64,000 nt of DNA. Source: FEB-22 sp003105195 (lineage in GTDB: Bacteria; Pseudomonadota; Alphaproteobacteria; Rhizobiales; Xanthobacteraceae). The first letter of the stretch is position 1, and each line of letters begins with the position of its first letter. This document shows positions 17,833 through 29,623 of the stretch, one piece after another. Made by a program: the position numbers and the translations under genes. Under the pieces are notes generated by a model. The model had not been told where the DNA came from. It did no database searches and worked only from the letters and a program-made list of their open reading frames with translations. The DNA is taken from contig JAOSKV010000012.1 in the NCBI GenBank assembly GCA_027493405.1, forward strand, positions 1-64,000, in the 5' to 3' direction.

Positions 17833-20803
17833 TTGTCGAAGCGAGCGAGCACGACAGGGCCTGCCGAGCGCTCGCTGGCGTCTCGGATCGCCACCGCGCC
17901 GCAGCTGGTCGACGCCGCGGCTGCGCGGGCGCGCGTCGCGGACTGGCTCGCCCAGCAGCGGGAGACCCGTGCCGGGGCAGCGCTCGCCGCTCTGTTCGCG
18001 CGCGTTCCACGGGCCGAGAGCCTGATCGCGGCGATCGCGGAGCATTCCCCGTACCTGCGCGAGCTCGCCTTCGCGGACCCGGAGCGCCTCCTCGCCCTGC
18101 TCGAGGCCGCGCCGGAGGACCGCCAGGCGCAGCTGCTCGCCGAGGTCGCCGAGGCGGTTCCGCGCGCCGTGAGCGAGGCGGACGCGATGCGGCTCCTTCG
18201 GCGGAAGAAGGCGGAAGCCGCGCTCCTGAGCGCGCTCTCCGACATCGGCGGCGTGTGGCCCGTCATGCAGGTGACGCGGGCGCTCACGGAATTCGCCGAC
18301 GCCGCCGTGGCCGCGGCGGTCCGCTTCCTGCTCGCCGGCGCGGCCGCGCAGGGCAAGCTGCGCCCGGCCGACGCCGCGCGCCCCGAGCAGGGCTCGGCCT
18401 ATGTCGTGCTCGCCATGGGCAAGATGGGGAGCCTTCGAGCTCAACTACTCGAGCGACATCGATCTCATCGTGCTGTTCGACGCCGAGGCCGCGCCGCTCG
18501 CGCCCGACGTCGAGCCGGCGGCGCTCTACATCCGCCTGACGCGCGCGCTGGTCAGGCTGCTGCAGGAACGGACCGCCGAGGGCTATGTCTTCCGCGTCGA
18601 CCTGCGGCTTCGCCCCGACCCGGCTTCGACCCAGATCGCGGTCTCGCTCGCGGCCGCGCTCTCCTATTACGAGAGCATCGGGCAGAACTGGGAGCGTGCC
18701 GCGCTCATCAAGGCGCGCCCCTGCGGCGGCGACCTCGCGCTCGGCCAAGCCTTCCTGAAGGAGGTGGCTCCCTTCGTCTGGCGCAAGTACCTGGACTATG
18801 CGGCGGTCGGCGACATCCGCGACATGAAGCGCCAGATCCACGCCTACAAGGGCCACGACGAGATCGCCATCGAGGGTCACAACATCAAGCTCGGCCGCGG
18901 CGGCATCCGCGAGATCGAGTTCTTCGCCCAGACCCAGCAGTTGATCGCGGGAGGACGCAATCCGTTCCTGCGCCAGCGCGAGACCCTGGAGGTGCTGGTG
19001 AAGCTCGCGGAGGGCGGCTGGATCGATCCGGCCGCCGCGCAGGACCTCGGCGAGGCCTATCGTTTCCTGCGCAGCGTCGAGCATCGCCTGCAGATGATCG
19101 CCGACGAGCAGACCCACTCGCTCCCGTCCGATCCCGACGCGCTCGCCCGCTTCGCGCGCTTCCTCGGCTTCGACGGTCGCGACCCGTTCGCGGCCGCCCT
19201 GGTGGAGCGCCTGCGCAAGGTGGAACGCCACTATGCGCAGCTGTTCGAGGGCATGCCTTCGCTCATGGGCGTGCATCGTCCGCTGGTCTTTCCGCCCGAC
19301 CAGAACGACCGCGACACGGTCGATCAGCTCGCCGAGCTCGGCTTCAAGCAGCCCGTCGAGGCCTCGGCGACGGTGCGCCGCTGGCTCAGCGGCGCCTATC
19401 GCTCGCTCAAGGGCGAGTATGCCCGCGCGCACCTCGCCGAGCTGGTCGCGCTGTTCGTCGACCACCTGGCGCGCGCCGACAATCCGGATGCCGCGCTGCT
19501 CGCCTTCGACCGCTTTCTCGGCGGCCTGCACGGCGGCGCGCGCTTCTACTCGCTGCTGCGCCAGAATCCCGATTTCGTGGCGCTGCTCGGGCTGATCCTC
19601 GGCACCGCGCCGCGCCTCGCCGACATCGTCGCGCGCGAGCCCGACGTCATGGACGCGCTGCTCGATCCGGCCTTCTTCGGCCCGCTGCCCGACGAGGCGA
19701 AGCTCACGCGCGCGTTGCTGGTGACCCTCGACCAGTCGCACTCGTTCGAGGATTTCCTCGATCGCGCCCGCAAGTTCGGCCACGAGCAGATGTTCCTGGT
19801 CGGCGTGCGGGTGATCTCGGGGACGGTATCGGGCGAGCAGGCCGGCGAGGCCTATGCGCGGCTCGCCGACGTGCTGATCCGGGCGCTGGAGGAGTCGGTC
19901 GGGATCAAGTTCTCCTCGGTGCACGGCCGCCTCGAGGACCAGCAATGCGCGATCCTCGCCATGGGCAGGCTCGGCGGCCGCGAGATGACGGCCGGCTCCG
20001 ATCTCGACCTGATCCTGGTCTACGATTTCGACGCCGAGCATCCGGAGTCGGACGGCGAGCGGTCGCTCTACGGCGGGCAGTATTTCGCGCGCTTCACCCA
20101 GCGCCTGATCAGCGCGCTCACGACCCAGACCAACTACGGCGCGCTCTACCAGGTCGACATGCGGCTGCGTCCCTCCGGCCGCTCGGGACCGGTCGCGACC
20201 CAGATCGACGGCTTCCGCAGCTACCAGGAGAACGAGGCCTGGACCTGGGAGCACCTGGCGCTGACGCGGGCGCGCGTGGTCTATGCCTCGCCGGGCTTCG
20301 CCCCGAAGGTCGAGGCGGTGATCCGCGAGGTGCTGTGCCGTCCGCGCGACGCCGGAACGGTCGCGGCCGACGTGGTCGAGATGCGCCAGGCGATCGCCCA
20401 GGAGCACGGCGACCGGGAGCGCTGGAACCTGAAATACGTCGCCGGCGGCCTGATCGACCTGGAATTCATCGCGCAGTATCTCCAGCTCGTGCACGCCGCG
20501 ACCGCGCCCGAGATCCTCGACCCCTCGACGGCCCGGGTTCTCGACAAGGCCTGGCAGCTCGGCCTGATCTCGCCGGCCGACGCCGAGGTGCTGCGCCCGG
20601 CGGCCCGCCTCTACAACAATCTCCTGCAGATCCTGCGCCTGTGCATCGCGGGCCCGTTCGATCCGAAGAGCGTCGGCGCGGGTCTCCTCGGCCTGCTCGC
20701 GCGCGCCGGCGACATGCCGGACTTCTCGACCCTCGACGCCCATCTGCGCGAGACCCAGACCCGCGTGCGCGCGAGCTTCAACCGGATCCTGGGCGGCGGG
20801 TGA
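17833..20803 (+). CDS. glnE: Glutamine synthetase adenylyltransferase/deadenylylase (one-base frameshift)
   Basis: A bifunctional enzyme of about 990 residues that adenylylates or deadenylylates glutamine synthetase in response to PII. Both nucleotidyltransferase domains are visible: YSSDIDLIVLFD in the N-terminal (deadenylylase) half and AGSDLDLILVYDF in the C-terminal half. HNIKLGRGGIREIEFFAQ and NLKYVAGGLIDLEFIAQYL are also present. Near 18430 one extra base breaks AMGKMG from the following FELNYSSDIDL. A total of 2971 bases is one more than whole codons. The nearest start to the kinase stop is TTG at 17833, so the exact N-terminus is uncertain. The frameshift is probably a sequence error in an important gene. 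Confidence 0.9.
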
Positions 20804-20826
20804 CGCCGTGAGGTGGAGTGCGCCGG

Positions 20827-20891
20827 AGCCCGGGTGAGCGAGAAGCGACCCGGGATGCGCGACCCGCATGTCGCTTCGCTCATGCGGGCTG
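20827..20891. repeat. Imperfect palindrome between convergent genes, possible terminator
   Basis: An arm beginning AGCCCGGGTGAGCGA pairs imperfectly with one ending TCGCTCATGCGGGCT, with further matching bases inside. The long hairpin is placed exactly between the convergent ends of glnE and the following kinase gene. It belongs to the class of rhizobial repeats built around GAGCGAAGCGAC. It could stop transcription from both sides, although no T-run follows. Confidence 0.5.
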
Positions 20892-20908
20892 CGGCCCGGG
20901 CCGCGCCG

Positions 20909-23233
<2,325 letters not shown>

Positions 23234-23464
23234 GCCTGGCCCCCGCTCGGATTGTCCCCGACACCCTCGACCGGAAGATGTGCCGCATCTCTCCGAATCA
23301 CTTCCATTGGAATCGAAAGATCCCGGTTTGTCGAGAGTCCGGGCGGTAAGAAATTCGCCCGATGCCGGTGGGATTTTGCGGCGTTGTGCGGCGGCAGAAG
23401 CGTGGCGCGCGCGCCGTGCGATCTCGGCCCGGGAGGTCGGCGATGCCGGGGCGGGGCGCGCGCG

Positions 23465-26113
23465 TCACGCCGGCGCCAGCGAGCGCTCGACGATGTCCTT
23501 CAAGTCGCGCGACAGGGTCGCGGCCGCGCGGACCCGCGCGAGCGCCGCCTCGGCGCGGCCGCGCCGGACCGGCTCGAGGGCGCGCCAGCTCTTGAAGGCG
23601 GTCATCAGCCGCGCCGCGACCTGCGGGTTCTTCGGGTCGAGCGAGAGCACGGTTTCGGCCAGGAAGTCGTAGCCGGCGCCGTCGGCCCGGTTGAACTGGG
23701 TCTGGTTCATCTGCGCGAAGGCGCCGATCAGCGAGCGCACCCGGTTGGGATTGGCGAGCGAGAAGGCGGGATGGCCGGTCAGTGCCCGCATCCGCTCGAG
23801 GGTGCCGGCTTCCGGGATGGTCGCCTGCAGCGCGAACCACTTGTCGACGATCAGCGGGTCGCCTTCGTGGCGGCGGTAGAAGTCGTCGATCGCGGCCTGC
23901 CGCTCCGGCACCGCGTGCTGCGAGAGCGTCGCGAGCGCCGCCATGCGGTCGGTCATGTTGTCGGCGTCGTGATATTGGCGCGTGGCGAGCGCGATGCCGG
24001 CGACGCCGCCGGCCGCGAGCAGGTCGAGGCAGGCGTTCTTGAGGGCGCGCCGCCCCGCGCTCGCGGCGTCGGGACTGTAGAGACCCGCATCGCTCATCGC
24101 CCGATAGGTCTCGCGCAGGGCCGGCCCGAGGCGCATGCCGATGGCGCCGCGCAGGTGCTTGCGGGCCGCGAAGATCGCGTCCGGGTCCACGTCCTTGCCG
24201 ATGTCCCGGGCGATGTCGGCCTCGCTCGGCAGCGCCAGCGCCAGCGCGACGAATGCCGGCTCCAGCGTCGTGTCGGCGAGGATCGCGCCGAGCGCCTCGG
24301 TCACGGCGGCGTCCTCGCGCGCCGGCCCGCCGGCGCGGGCGGCCGCCACGGTCTCGACCAGCAGCCCGGTCGCCAGCGTCTGCAGCGCCTGCCAGCGATT
24401 GAACGGATCCGGATCGCGCGCGGCGAGGAACCTCAGGTCTTCTCCCGACAGGTTGGCGGTGAGCCGGATCGGCGCCGAGAAGCCGCGATTGAGCGACAGC
24501 ACGGGCCGCTCGGGCAGGCCCGTGAACGTGAAGCTCTCGGTCGGCCGGGTGAGCACCACCACGCCGCGCGGGATCTCGCGGCCCTGGTCGTCGAGGAGCG
24601 GCAGGTCGCGGCCCTCCGACCCGACCAGGCCGATGGCGAGCGGGATCACGTGCGGCTCCTTGACGGGCTGGCCGGGAGTCGGCGGCACCGCCTGGGCGGC
24701 CTCGAGCCGGTAGCTGCCGGCGCGCGCGTCGTAGCTGCCCGTGACCGCGACCTCCGGCGTGCCGGCCTGCGCGTACCAGCGCATGAACTGCGTGAGGTCC
24801 GTGCGCGCCTCGTCGGCGAAGCACTGGATGAACTGCTCCACGGTCGCGGCCTGTCCGTCGTGGCGCAGGAAATAGAGGTCCATGCCGGAGCGGAACAGTT
24901 CGGGACCCAGCATGGTCTTGAGCATGCGCACCACCTCGGCGCCCTTCTCGTAGACCGTCGCGGTGTAGAAGTTGTTGATCTCGTGGTAGAGCGCGGGACG
25001 CACCGGGTGGGCGAGGGGGCCCGCGTCCTCCACGAACTGGTGTCCGCGCAGGAGCCGCACGTCGCTGATGCGCTTGACCGGCCGCGAGCGCTGGTCGGAG
25101 GTGAACTCCTGGTCGCGGAACACGGTCAGCCCTTCCTTGAGGCAGAGCTGGAACCAGTCGCGGCAGGTGATGCGGTTGCCGGTCCAGTTGTGGAAATATT
25201 CGTGGGCGATGATCGCCTCGATGCTGGCGAAGTCCGCGTCGGTCGCGGACTCGGCGCTCGCCAGCACGTACTTGTCGTTGAAGATGTTGAGGCCCTTGTT
25301 CTCCATCGCCCCCATGTTGAAGTCGGACACCGCGACCACCATGAAGATGTCGAGATCGTATTCGCGCCCGAACGCGTCCTCGTCCCAGCGCATCGCGCGC
25401 TTGAGCGCGTCCATGGCGTAGCCGCAGCGCGCCTCCTTGCCGCCCTCCACGTAGATCCGCAGCACGACCTCGCGCCCCGACCGGGTGACGAAACGGTCCT
25501 CCACGCAGGCGAGGTTGCCTCCCACCAGCGCGAACAGGTAAGCGGGCTTCGGGAACGGGTCGTGCCACACCGCGTAGTGGCGCGTCGTGCCGGGCACGTC
25601 GCCCGAGCCGACCGGGTTGCCGTTGGCGAGCAGCACCGCGGCGTCGTCCTTCTCGGCCTCGATACGGGTCGTGTAGACCGCCATCACGTCCGGCCGGTCG
25701 GGGAAATAGGTGATGCGGCGGAATCCCTCGGCCTCGCACTGCGTGCAGTAGCTGCCGCCCGAGCGGTAGAGTCCCATCAGCTGGGTATTGGCCGAAGGGT
25801 CGAGCGCGGTCTCGATCTCGAGCGTGAAGGGCCCGGCCGGCGGCTGCGCGATCGTCAGGCTGTCCGGCGTCGCCGTGTAGCTCTCGGCCGCCATCTCGGC
25901 GCCGTCGAGCCTGAGCGAGACGAGGCTGAGCCCGTCGCCGTCGAGCTCGAGCGGCGCCGGCGCGGCGCCGTGGCTGTTGGGCCTGAGCCGCAGGCTCGCA
26001 CGCACGCGCGTCGCCGTGGGGTCCAGCCGGACGTCGAGGTCGACCGTGTCCACCAGCCAGTCGGGCGGGTGATAGTCCTCGAGACGGACGGGGCGGGCCT
26101 GTTCGGTGCGCAT
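23465..26113 (-). CDS. pepN: Aminopeptidase N, M1 family zinc metallopeptidase
   Basis: An 882-residue cytoplasmic aminopeptidase that trims N-terminal residues from peptides. The exopeptidase signature VAVSDFNMGAMENKGLNIFN precedes the zinc site HEYFHNWTGNRITCRDWFQL, containing HExxH and the downstream Glu in LKEGLTVFRD. The C-terminal alpha-helical domain runs to the end. Length matches Escherichia coli PepN. The start is ATG 26113, because GGAAAG lies six bases before it; an in-frame ATG at 26173 has no ribosome site. It runs in the same direction as the downstream kinase gene, with a gap of about 230 bases. Confidence 0.95.
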   Translation of the reverse strand: MRTEQARPVRLEDYHPPDWLVDTVDLDVRLDPTATRVRASLRLRPNSHGAAPAPLELDGDGLSLVSLRLDGAEMAAESYTATPDSLTIAQPPAGPFTLEIETALDPSANTQLMGLYRSGGSYCTQCEAEGFRRITYFPDRPDVMAVYTTRIEAEKDDAAVLLANGNPVGSGDVPGTTRHYAVWHDPFPKPAYLFALVGGNLACVEDRFVTRSGREVVLRIYVEGGKEARCGYAMDALKRAMRWDEDAFGREYDLDIFMVVAVSDFNMGAMENKGLNIFNDKYVLASAESATDADFASIEAIIAHEYFHNWTGNRITCRDWFQLCLKEGLTVFRDQEFTSDQRSRPVKRISDVRLLRGHQFVEDAGPLAHPVRPALYHEINNFYTATVYEKGAEVVRMLKTMLGPELFRSGMDLYFLRHDGQAATVEQFIQCFADEARTDLTQFMRWYAQAGTPEVAVTGSYDARAGSYRLEAAQAVPPTPGQPVKEPHVIPLAIGLVGSEGRDLPLLDDQGREIPRGVVVLTRPTESFTFTGLPERPVLSLNRGFSAPIRLTANLSGEDLRFLAARDPDPFNRWQALQTLATGLLVETVAAARAGGPAREDAAVTEALGAILADTTLEPAFVALALALPSEADIARDIGKDVDPDAIFAARKHLRGAIGMRLGPALRETYRAMSDAGLYSPDAASAGRRALKNACLDLLAAGGVAGIALATRQYHDADNMTDRMAALATLSQHAVPERQAAIDDFYRRHEGDPLIVDKWFALQATIPEAGTLERMRALTGHPAFSLANPNRVRSLIGAFAQMNQTQFNRADGAGYDFLAETVLSLDPKNPQVAARLMTAFKSWRALEPVRRGRAEAALARVRAAATLSRDLKDIVERSLAPA

Positions 26114-26255
26114 GGATCTTTCCGGTTGAATCGCGTAGCGCCCATCTGTGCCCTGATTATGTCGCCCTGTCATCCGCCCCGTGGCTCGCGCGCGGAATGC
26201 CGGACGGGCGTGTGCCGTGCCGGGTCTGCCTCCGGTTCCATGGCGGGGCTGCCCG

Positions 26256-27686
26256 TCACGGATCCCGGATGGCGGCTTCGCGTCCCCCGGGATGACGCAT
26301 GGAATCGCGCGGCTCCGCGTGGCCGATCACGCGCTTGATCGTCGAAAAGCGGCGGCGCAGCGCGCGCTCCACCTCGTCGACCTTCTCGTGCACGTCGTGG
26401 ACCGTGAGCGCGGGGTCGACATGGCAGTGGAAATTGACGATCTCCCCCTCCGCGGTCTCGCGCACGCGCACGTCGTGCACCTCGCTCACGAAGGCGATGT
26501 CGCGGGTGATCTCGCCGAGCGCATCGCGCACCGCGTCCCTGCGGGCGGCGCCGGCGTCGCGGCCCGCGAGGCCGTCGCTCTGCAGCGGCTCGATATGGGT
26601 CTCGACCTCCACGTCGGGCCCGAAATCGTCGCGCACGGCCGTCTCCAGCTCGGTCGCGATCTCGTGCGCCGCGGCGAGCGCGAGCCGCCCGTCCACCTCG
26701 AGATCGAGCGAGATCGCGAGCCGGCCGCCGATCGCGTGCGCCGTGATGTGGTGCACCGTGACGTGATGCACCGCGAGCCCGCGGTTGCGGGCGATCACCA
26801 TGACGCGCTCCAGCACGGTCTCGTCGTCGAGCGCGCGCGGCTCGACCGTGACGTTGACTTCCGCCTCGGGCATTTCGGCCGTGATCGCCTCGGCCACCCG
26901 CACCTTCATCTCGGCGACGCGGTCGAGCGGCAGGGTCCGGCTCACCGCAGTCACGAGGTCCACGAACAGCACGGCGCCGGCCGGGCGCACCCGCACGCGC
27001 TCGACCGCCACCACGCCTTTCACGCGCTCCGCGGCTGCCGTGATGCGCTCGGCCGCGCCGGCGGGCGCCGCGTCCACCAGCGTGTCGATGGTGCGCTTGC
27101 CGAGCCGCCAGCCGGCGACGCAGATGAACACCGCGACCACGATCGCGGCCGCCGCGTCGGCCCAGGGGTAGCCGAGCCACACCGCGGCGAGGCCGACCAG
27201 GACGGCGAGCGACGACCACATGTCCGAGCCGAAATGCAGCGCGTCCGCCTCCAGCGCCTGGCTCGAGGTCTCGTGCGCGACGCGATAGAGCAGGCGCGCA
27301 CGGAAGAAGTCGACCACGATCGAGACCACGATCACCGCGAAGGCCGCGAGCGTCGCCTCGACCGCGTGGGCGTCGCGGCCGGCGAGCCGGTGCACGGCCT
27401 CCCAGATCACGAAGGCCGACAGCACGAACAAGAGCCCGGTCTCGGCGAGCGCCGCCACGCTCTCGACCTTGCCGTGCCCGTAATGGTGCTCCTCGTCAGC
27501 CGGCTTGTCGGCGATGCGCACCGCGACATAGGTCATCACGGTGGCGACGAAGTCGAGCGCCGAATGCGCCGCTTCCGAGATGAGCGCGAGCGAGCCCGAC
27601 GAGAGCCCGACCGCGGCCTTGGCGAGCGTCAGCCCGCCCGAGGCGACGATCGATCCGAGCGCGACCTGTTCCTTGATCCCCGCCAT
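26256..27686 (-). CDS. Cation diffusion facilitator (CDF) metal efflux transporter, long C-terminal form
   Basis: A 476-residue transporter with six predicted membrane helices in the first 215 residues. The metal-site residues expected for CDF proteins are present in helix II (EAAHSALDFV) and helix V (HFGSDMWSS), with a histidine-rich loop after helix II (EEHHYGHGKVES). It probably exports Zn, Fe or another divalent metal in exchange for protons. The cytoplasmic part is about 260 residues, long enough for two dimerisation-type subdomains (EAEVNVTVEPRALDDETV and FVSEVHDVRVRETAEGEIVN). The last 17 or so residues (RDSMRHPGGREAAIRDP) are encoded by the start of a repeat-like palindrome downstream, so the native end may have been extended. 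Confidence 0.88.
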   Translation of the reverse strand: MAGIKEQVALGSIVASGGLTLAKAAVGLSSGSLALISEAAHSALDFVATVMTYVAVRIADKPADEEHHYGHGKVESVAALAETGLLFVLSAFVIWEAVHRLAGRDAHAVEATLAAFAVIVVSIVVDFFRARLLYRVAHETSSQALEADALHFGSDMWSSLAVLVGLAAVWLGYPWADAAAAIVVAVFICVAGWRLGKRTIDTLVDAAPAGAAERITAAAERVKGVVAVERVRVRPAGAVLFVDLVTAVSRTLPLDRVAEMKVRVAEAITAEMPEAEVNVTVEPRALDDETVLERVMVIARNRGLAVHHVTVHHITAHAIGGRLAISLDLEVDGRLALAAAHEIATELETAVRDDFGPDVEVETHIEPLQSDGLAGRDAGAARRDAVRDALGEITRDIAFVSEVHDVRVRETAEGEIVNFHCHVDPALTVHDVHEKVDEVERALRRRFSTIKRVIGHAEPRDSMRHPGGREAAIRDP

Positions 27687-27708
27687 GACGCCCAGCCTGC
27701 CTTGCGGC

Positions 27709-28701
27709 CTACGCCGTCCTGCGCATTGCGTGCTGCACGCGATCCATGCTCGCCAACGCGTCGGTCGCCTCCTGCAGCGCCGCGCGATACTCCTGCATCA
27801 GGCGCGCGCACAGCTCCGCCGTGGTCGGCACGTCGTCGATGCTGCCGACGCCCTGGCCCGCGGACCACACGTCCTTCCAGGCCCGCAGCTCGCTCTGCCC
27901 GATCTCGAGCTGCTTGGTGGTCGAGGCGAAGTCGATGTCGGCGCCGGCCGCCTCGATGCTGGGCTTGAGGAAGTTGCCGGCGACGCCGCTGATCGCCGCC
28001 GTGTAGACGATGTCCTCGGCGCGGCTCGCGACGATCATGTCCTTGAAGCGCGCAGGCGCGGTGCTCTCGCGCGTCGCGATGAAGCGCGTGCCCAGATAGG
28101 CGAGGTCGGCGCCCATCAGGCGCGCGGCCGCGACCTGGTGGCCGGTCGACATCGCTCCCGAGAGGATGATCGTGCGGTCGAAGAAACGGCGGATCTCGGG
28201 GATCAGCGCGAACGGGCTGAGCAGGCCGGCGTGCCCGCCGGCGCCCGCGCACACCGCGATCAGGCCGTCGACGCCCGCGTCCGCGGCCTTGCGCGCGTGG
28301 CGGATGTTGATCACGTCGTGGAACACGAGCCCGCCATAGGCCTGCACGGCGCCGACCAGCTCCTTCACGGCGCCGAGCGAGGTGATCACCAGCGGCACCG
28401 TGTGCGCGACCGTGAGGGCGAGGTCCGCCTCGACCCGCGGGTTGCTGCGGTGGACGATCAGGTTGACGCCGAACGGCGCGACCTCGCGGCCCTCCTCGCG
28501 CTCGATGCGCTCGAGCCGCTCGCGGATCTCCACCAGCCAGGCCTCGTAGCCTTCGCTGGTGCGCTGGTTCAGGGCCGGGAAGGTCCCGACGATTCCGGCG
28601 CGGCAGCACTCCACGACGAGGTCGGGGTTCGACACCAGGAACATGGGCGCCGCGATCGCCGGAATGGCGAGCCGGCCTTCGAACGCGGCGGGAAGGGGCA
28701 A
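27709..28701 (-). CDS. Nitronate monooxygenase (2-nitropropane dioxygenase family)
   Basis: A flavin-dependent TIM-barrel enzyme that oxidises alkyl nitronates such as propionate-3-nitronate. Visible family features are PAIAAPMFLVSNPDLVVECC at the start, a phosphate-binding stretch (ICAGAGGHAG-like, here VCAGAGGHAGLLSP) and GADLAYLGTRFIATRES. Because GGAG lies eight bases before it, the preferred start is TTG at 28701, which leads straight into PLPAAFEGRLAIP. An in-frame ATG at 28770 would add 23 residues of non-family sequence. The gene follows the CDF gene in the same direction but upstream in transcription, with a short gap of about 20 bases, so the two may share a transcript. Confidence 0.9.
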   Translation of the reverse strand: MPLPAAFEGRLAIPAIAAPMFLVSNPDLVVECCRAGIVGTFPALNQRTSEGYEAWLVEIRERLERIEREEGREVAPFGVNLIVHRSNPRVEADLALTVAHTVPLVITSLGAVKELVGAVQAYGGLVFHDVINIRHARKAADAGVDGLIAVCAGAGGHAGLLSPFALIPEIRRFFDRTIILSGAMSTGHQVAAARLMGADLAYLGTRFIATRESTAPARFKDMIVASRAEDIVYTAAISGVAGNFLKPSIEAAGADIDFASTTKQLEIGQSELRAWKDVWSAGQGVGSIDDVPTTAELCARLMQEYRAALQEATDALASMDRVQHAMRRTA

Positions 28702-28928
28702 GGGAGGGACTCCTGGTTTGGCTCTTTGGAGCCATAAAGCAACTGTGGAGGGTCGCGACAAGGGCCGCAATCGTCATCCCGGCGAGGCGCGCACCGATCT
28801 CGCGCTTGCGCGAGATCGGCATTGATCAATGTCCAGGTCGGCAGCAGCCGCCCTGGGTGCGCACGCGAGCCGGGAACGCCGTGGTCATCTCTCGCTTCGC
28901 TCGGCCGGGCGACGCGGAGGGCGTGCAG

Positions 28929-29609
28929 TCACGCCACCCCTTGCAGCGGCGCGAGCAGGTCCGGGCTGTCGTTCTTCACGTTGCCGACCTTCCGGTCCAC
29001 GGCCCAAGTGGTCATCGGCTCGCACGGGTAGGGGACGAGCAGCGCTTTCAGCGCCTGCGGGGTTGCGGCTTCCTCGCCGAGCCAGGCCGGCCAGGCGGCG
29101 GCCGGGAGGATCACCGGCATGCGGGGGTGCACGGCGGCGACGAGGGCATTCGCCTCGGTCGTGATGATGGTGAAGGATTTCACCACCGTGCCGTCCTCCG
29201 GGCGGCGCCAGGCGTCCCAGAGTCCCGCGAAGGTCATGGGCCCGCGGTTGCCGAGCGCGATCGCGAAGGGCTGCTTGTCGCGCGCGCGCCATTCGTAATA
29301 GGCCTCCGCGATCACGAGGCAGCGGCGCCCGCCGCGCCAGGCGCCGCGGAACACCGGCGTCGCGTCGACCGCGTCGGCGCGCGCATTGAAGGTCGGATAG
29401 CCGAGCTTCGCCTCCTTCGCCCAGGAGGGGATCAGCCCCCAGCGCATGGTCTCCAGGCAGCGCCGGCCCTCCGCGAAGGTGACCACCGGCATCTGCGAGG
29501 TCGGCGGCGCGTTCCAGCGCGGCCGGTAGTCGCCGAGCCGGTCCCACTCGATGCGCAGGTCCTGCTTGATCTCGGAAACGTCGTCGGGCAGTCGCGCACG
29601 TCCGCACAT
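28929..29609 (-). CDS. SOS response-associated peptidase, SRAP (YedK/HMCES)
   Basis: A 226-residue SRAP protein that forms a stable thiazolidine crosslink with abasic sites in single-stranded DNA. The start at 29609 places the catalytic cysteine at position 2 (MCGRARLP), as the mechanism needs once Met is removed; an ATG one codon earlier would bury it. Other family residues are Asn in TFNARADAVDATPVF, Glu in AYYEWRA and His in AVHPRMPVIL. It begins 14 bases after the dnaE2 stop on the same strand. It is therefore probably the last gene of the LexA-controlled imuA-imuB-dnaE2 unit, which fits its role in DNA damage tolerance. Confidence 0.92.
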   Translation of the reverse strand: MCGRARLPDDVSEIKQDLRIEWDRLGDYRPRWNAPPTSQMPVVTFAEGRRCLETMRWGLIPSWAKEAKLGYPTFNARADAVDATPVFRGAWRGGRRCLVIAEAYYEWRARDKQPFAIALGNRGPMTFAGLWDAWRRPEDGTVVKSFTIITTEANALVAAVHPRMPVILPAAAWPAWLGEEAATPQALKALLVPYPCEPMTTWAVDRKVGNVKNDSPDLLAPLQGVA

Positions 29610-29623
29610 CATCGGCTCCTCGT

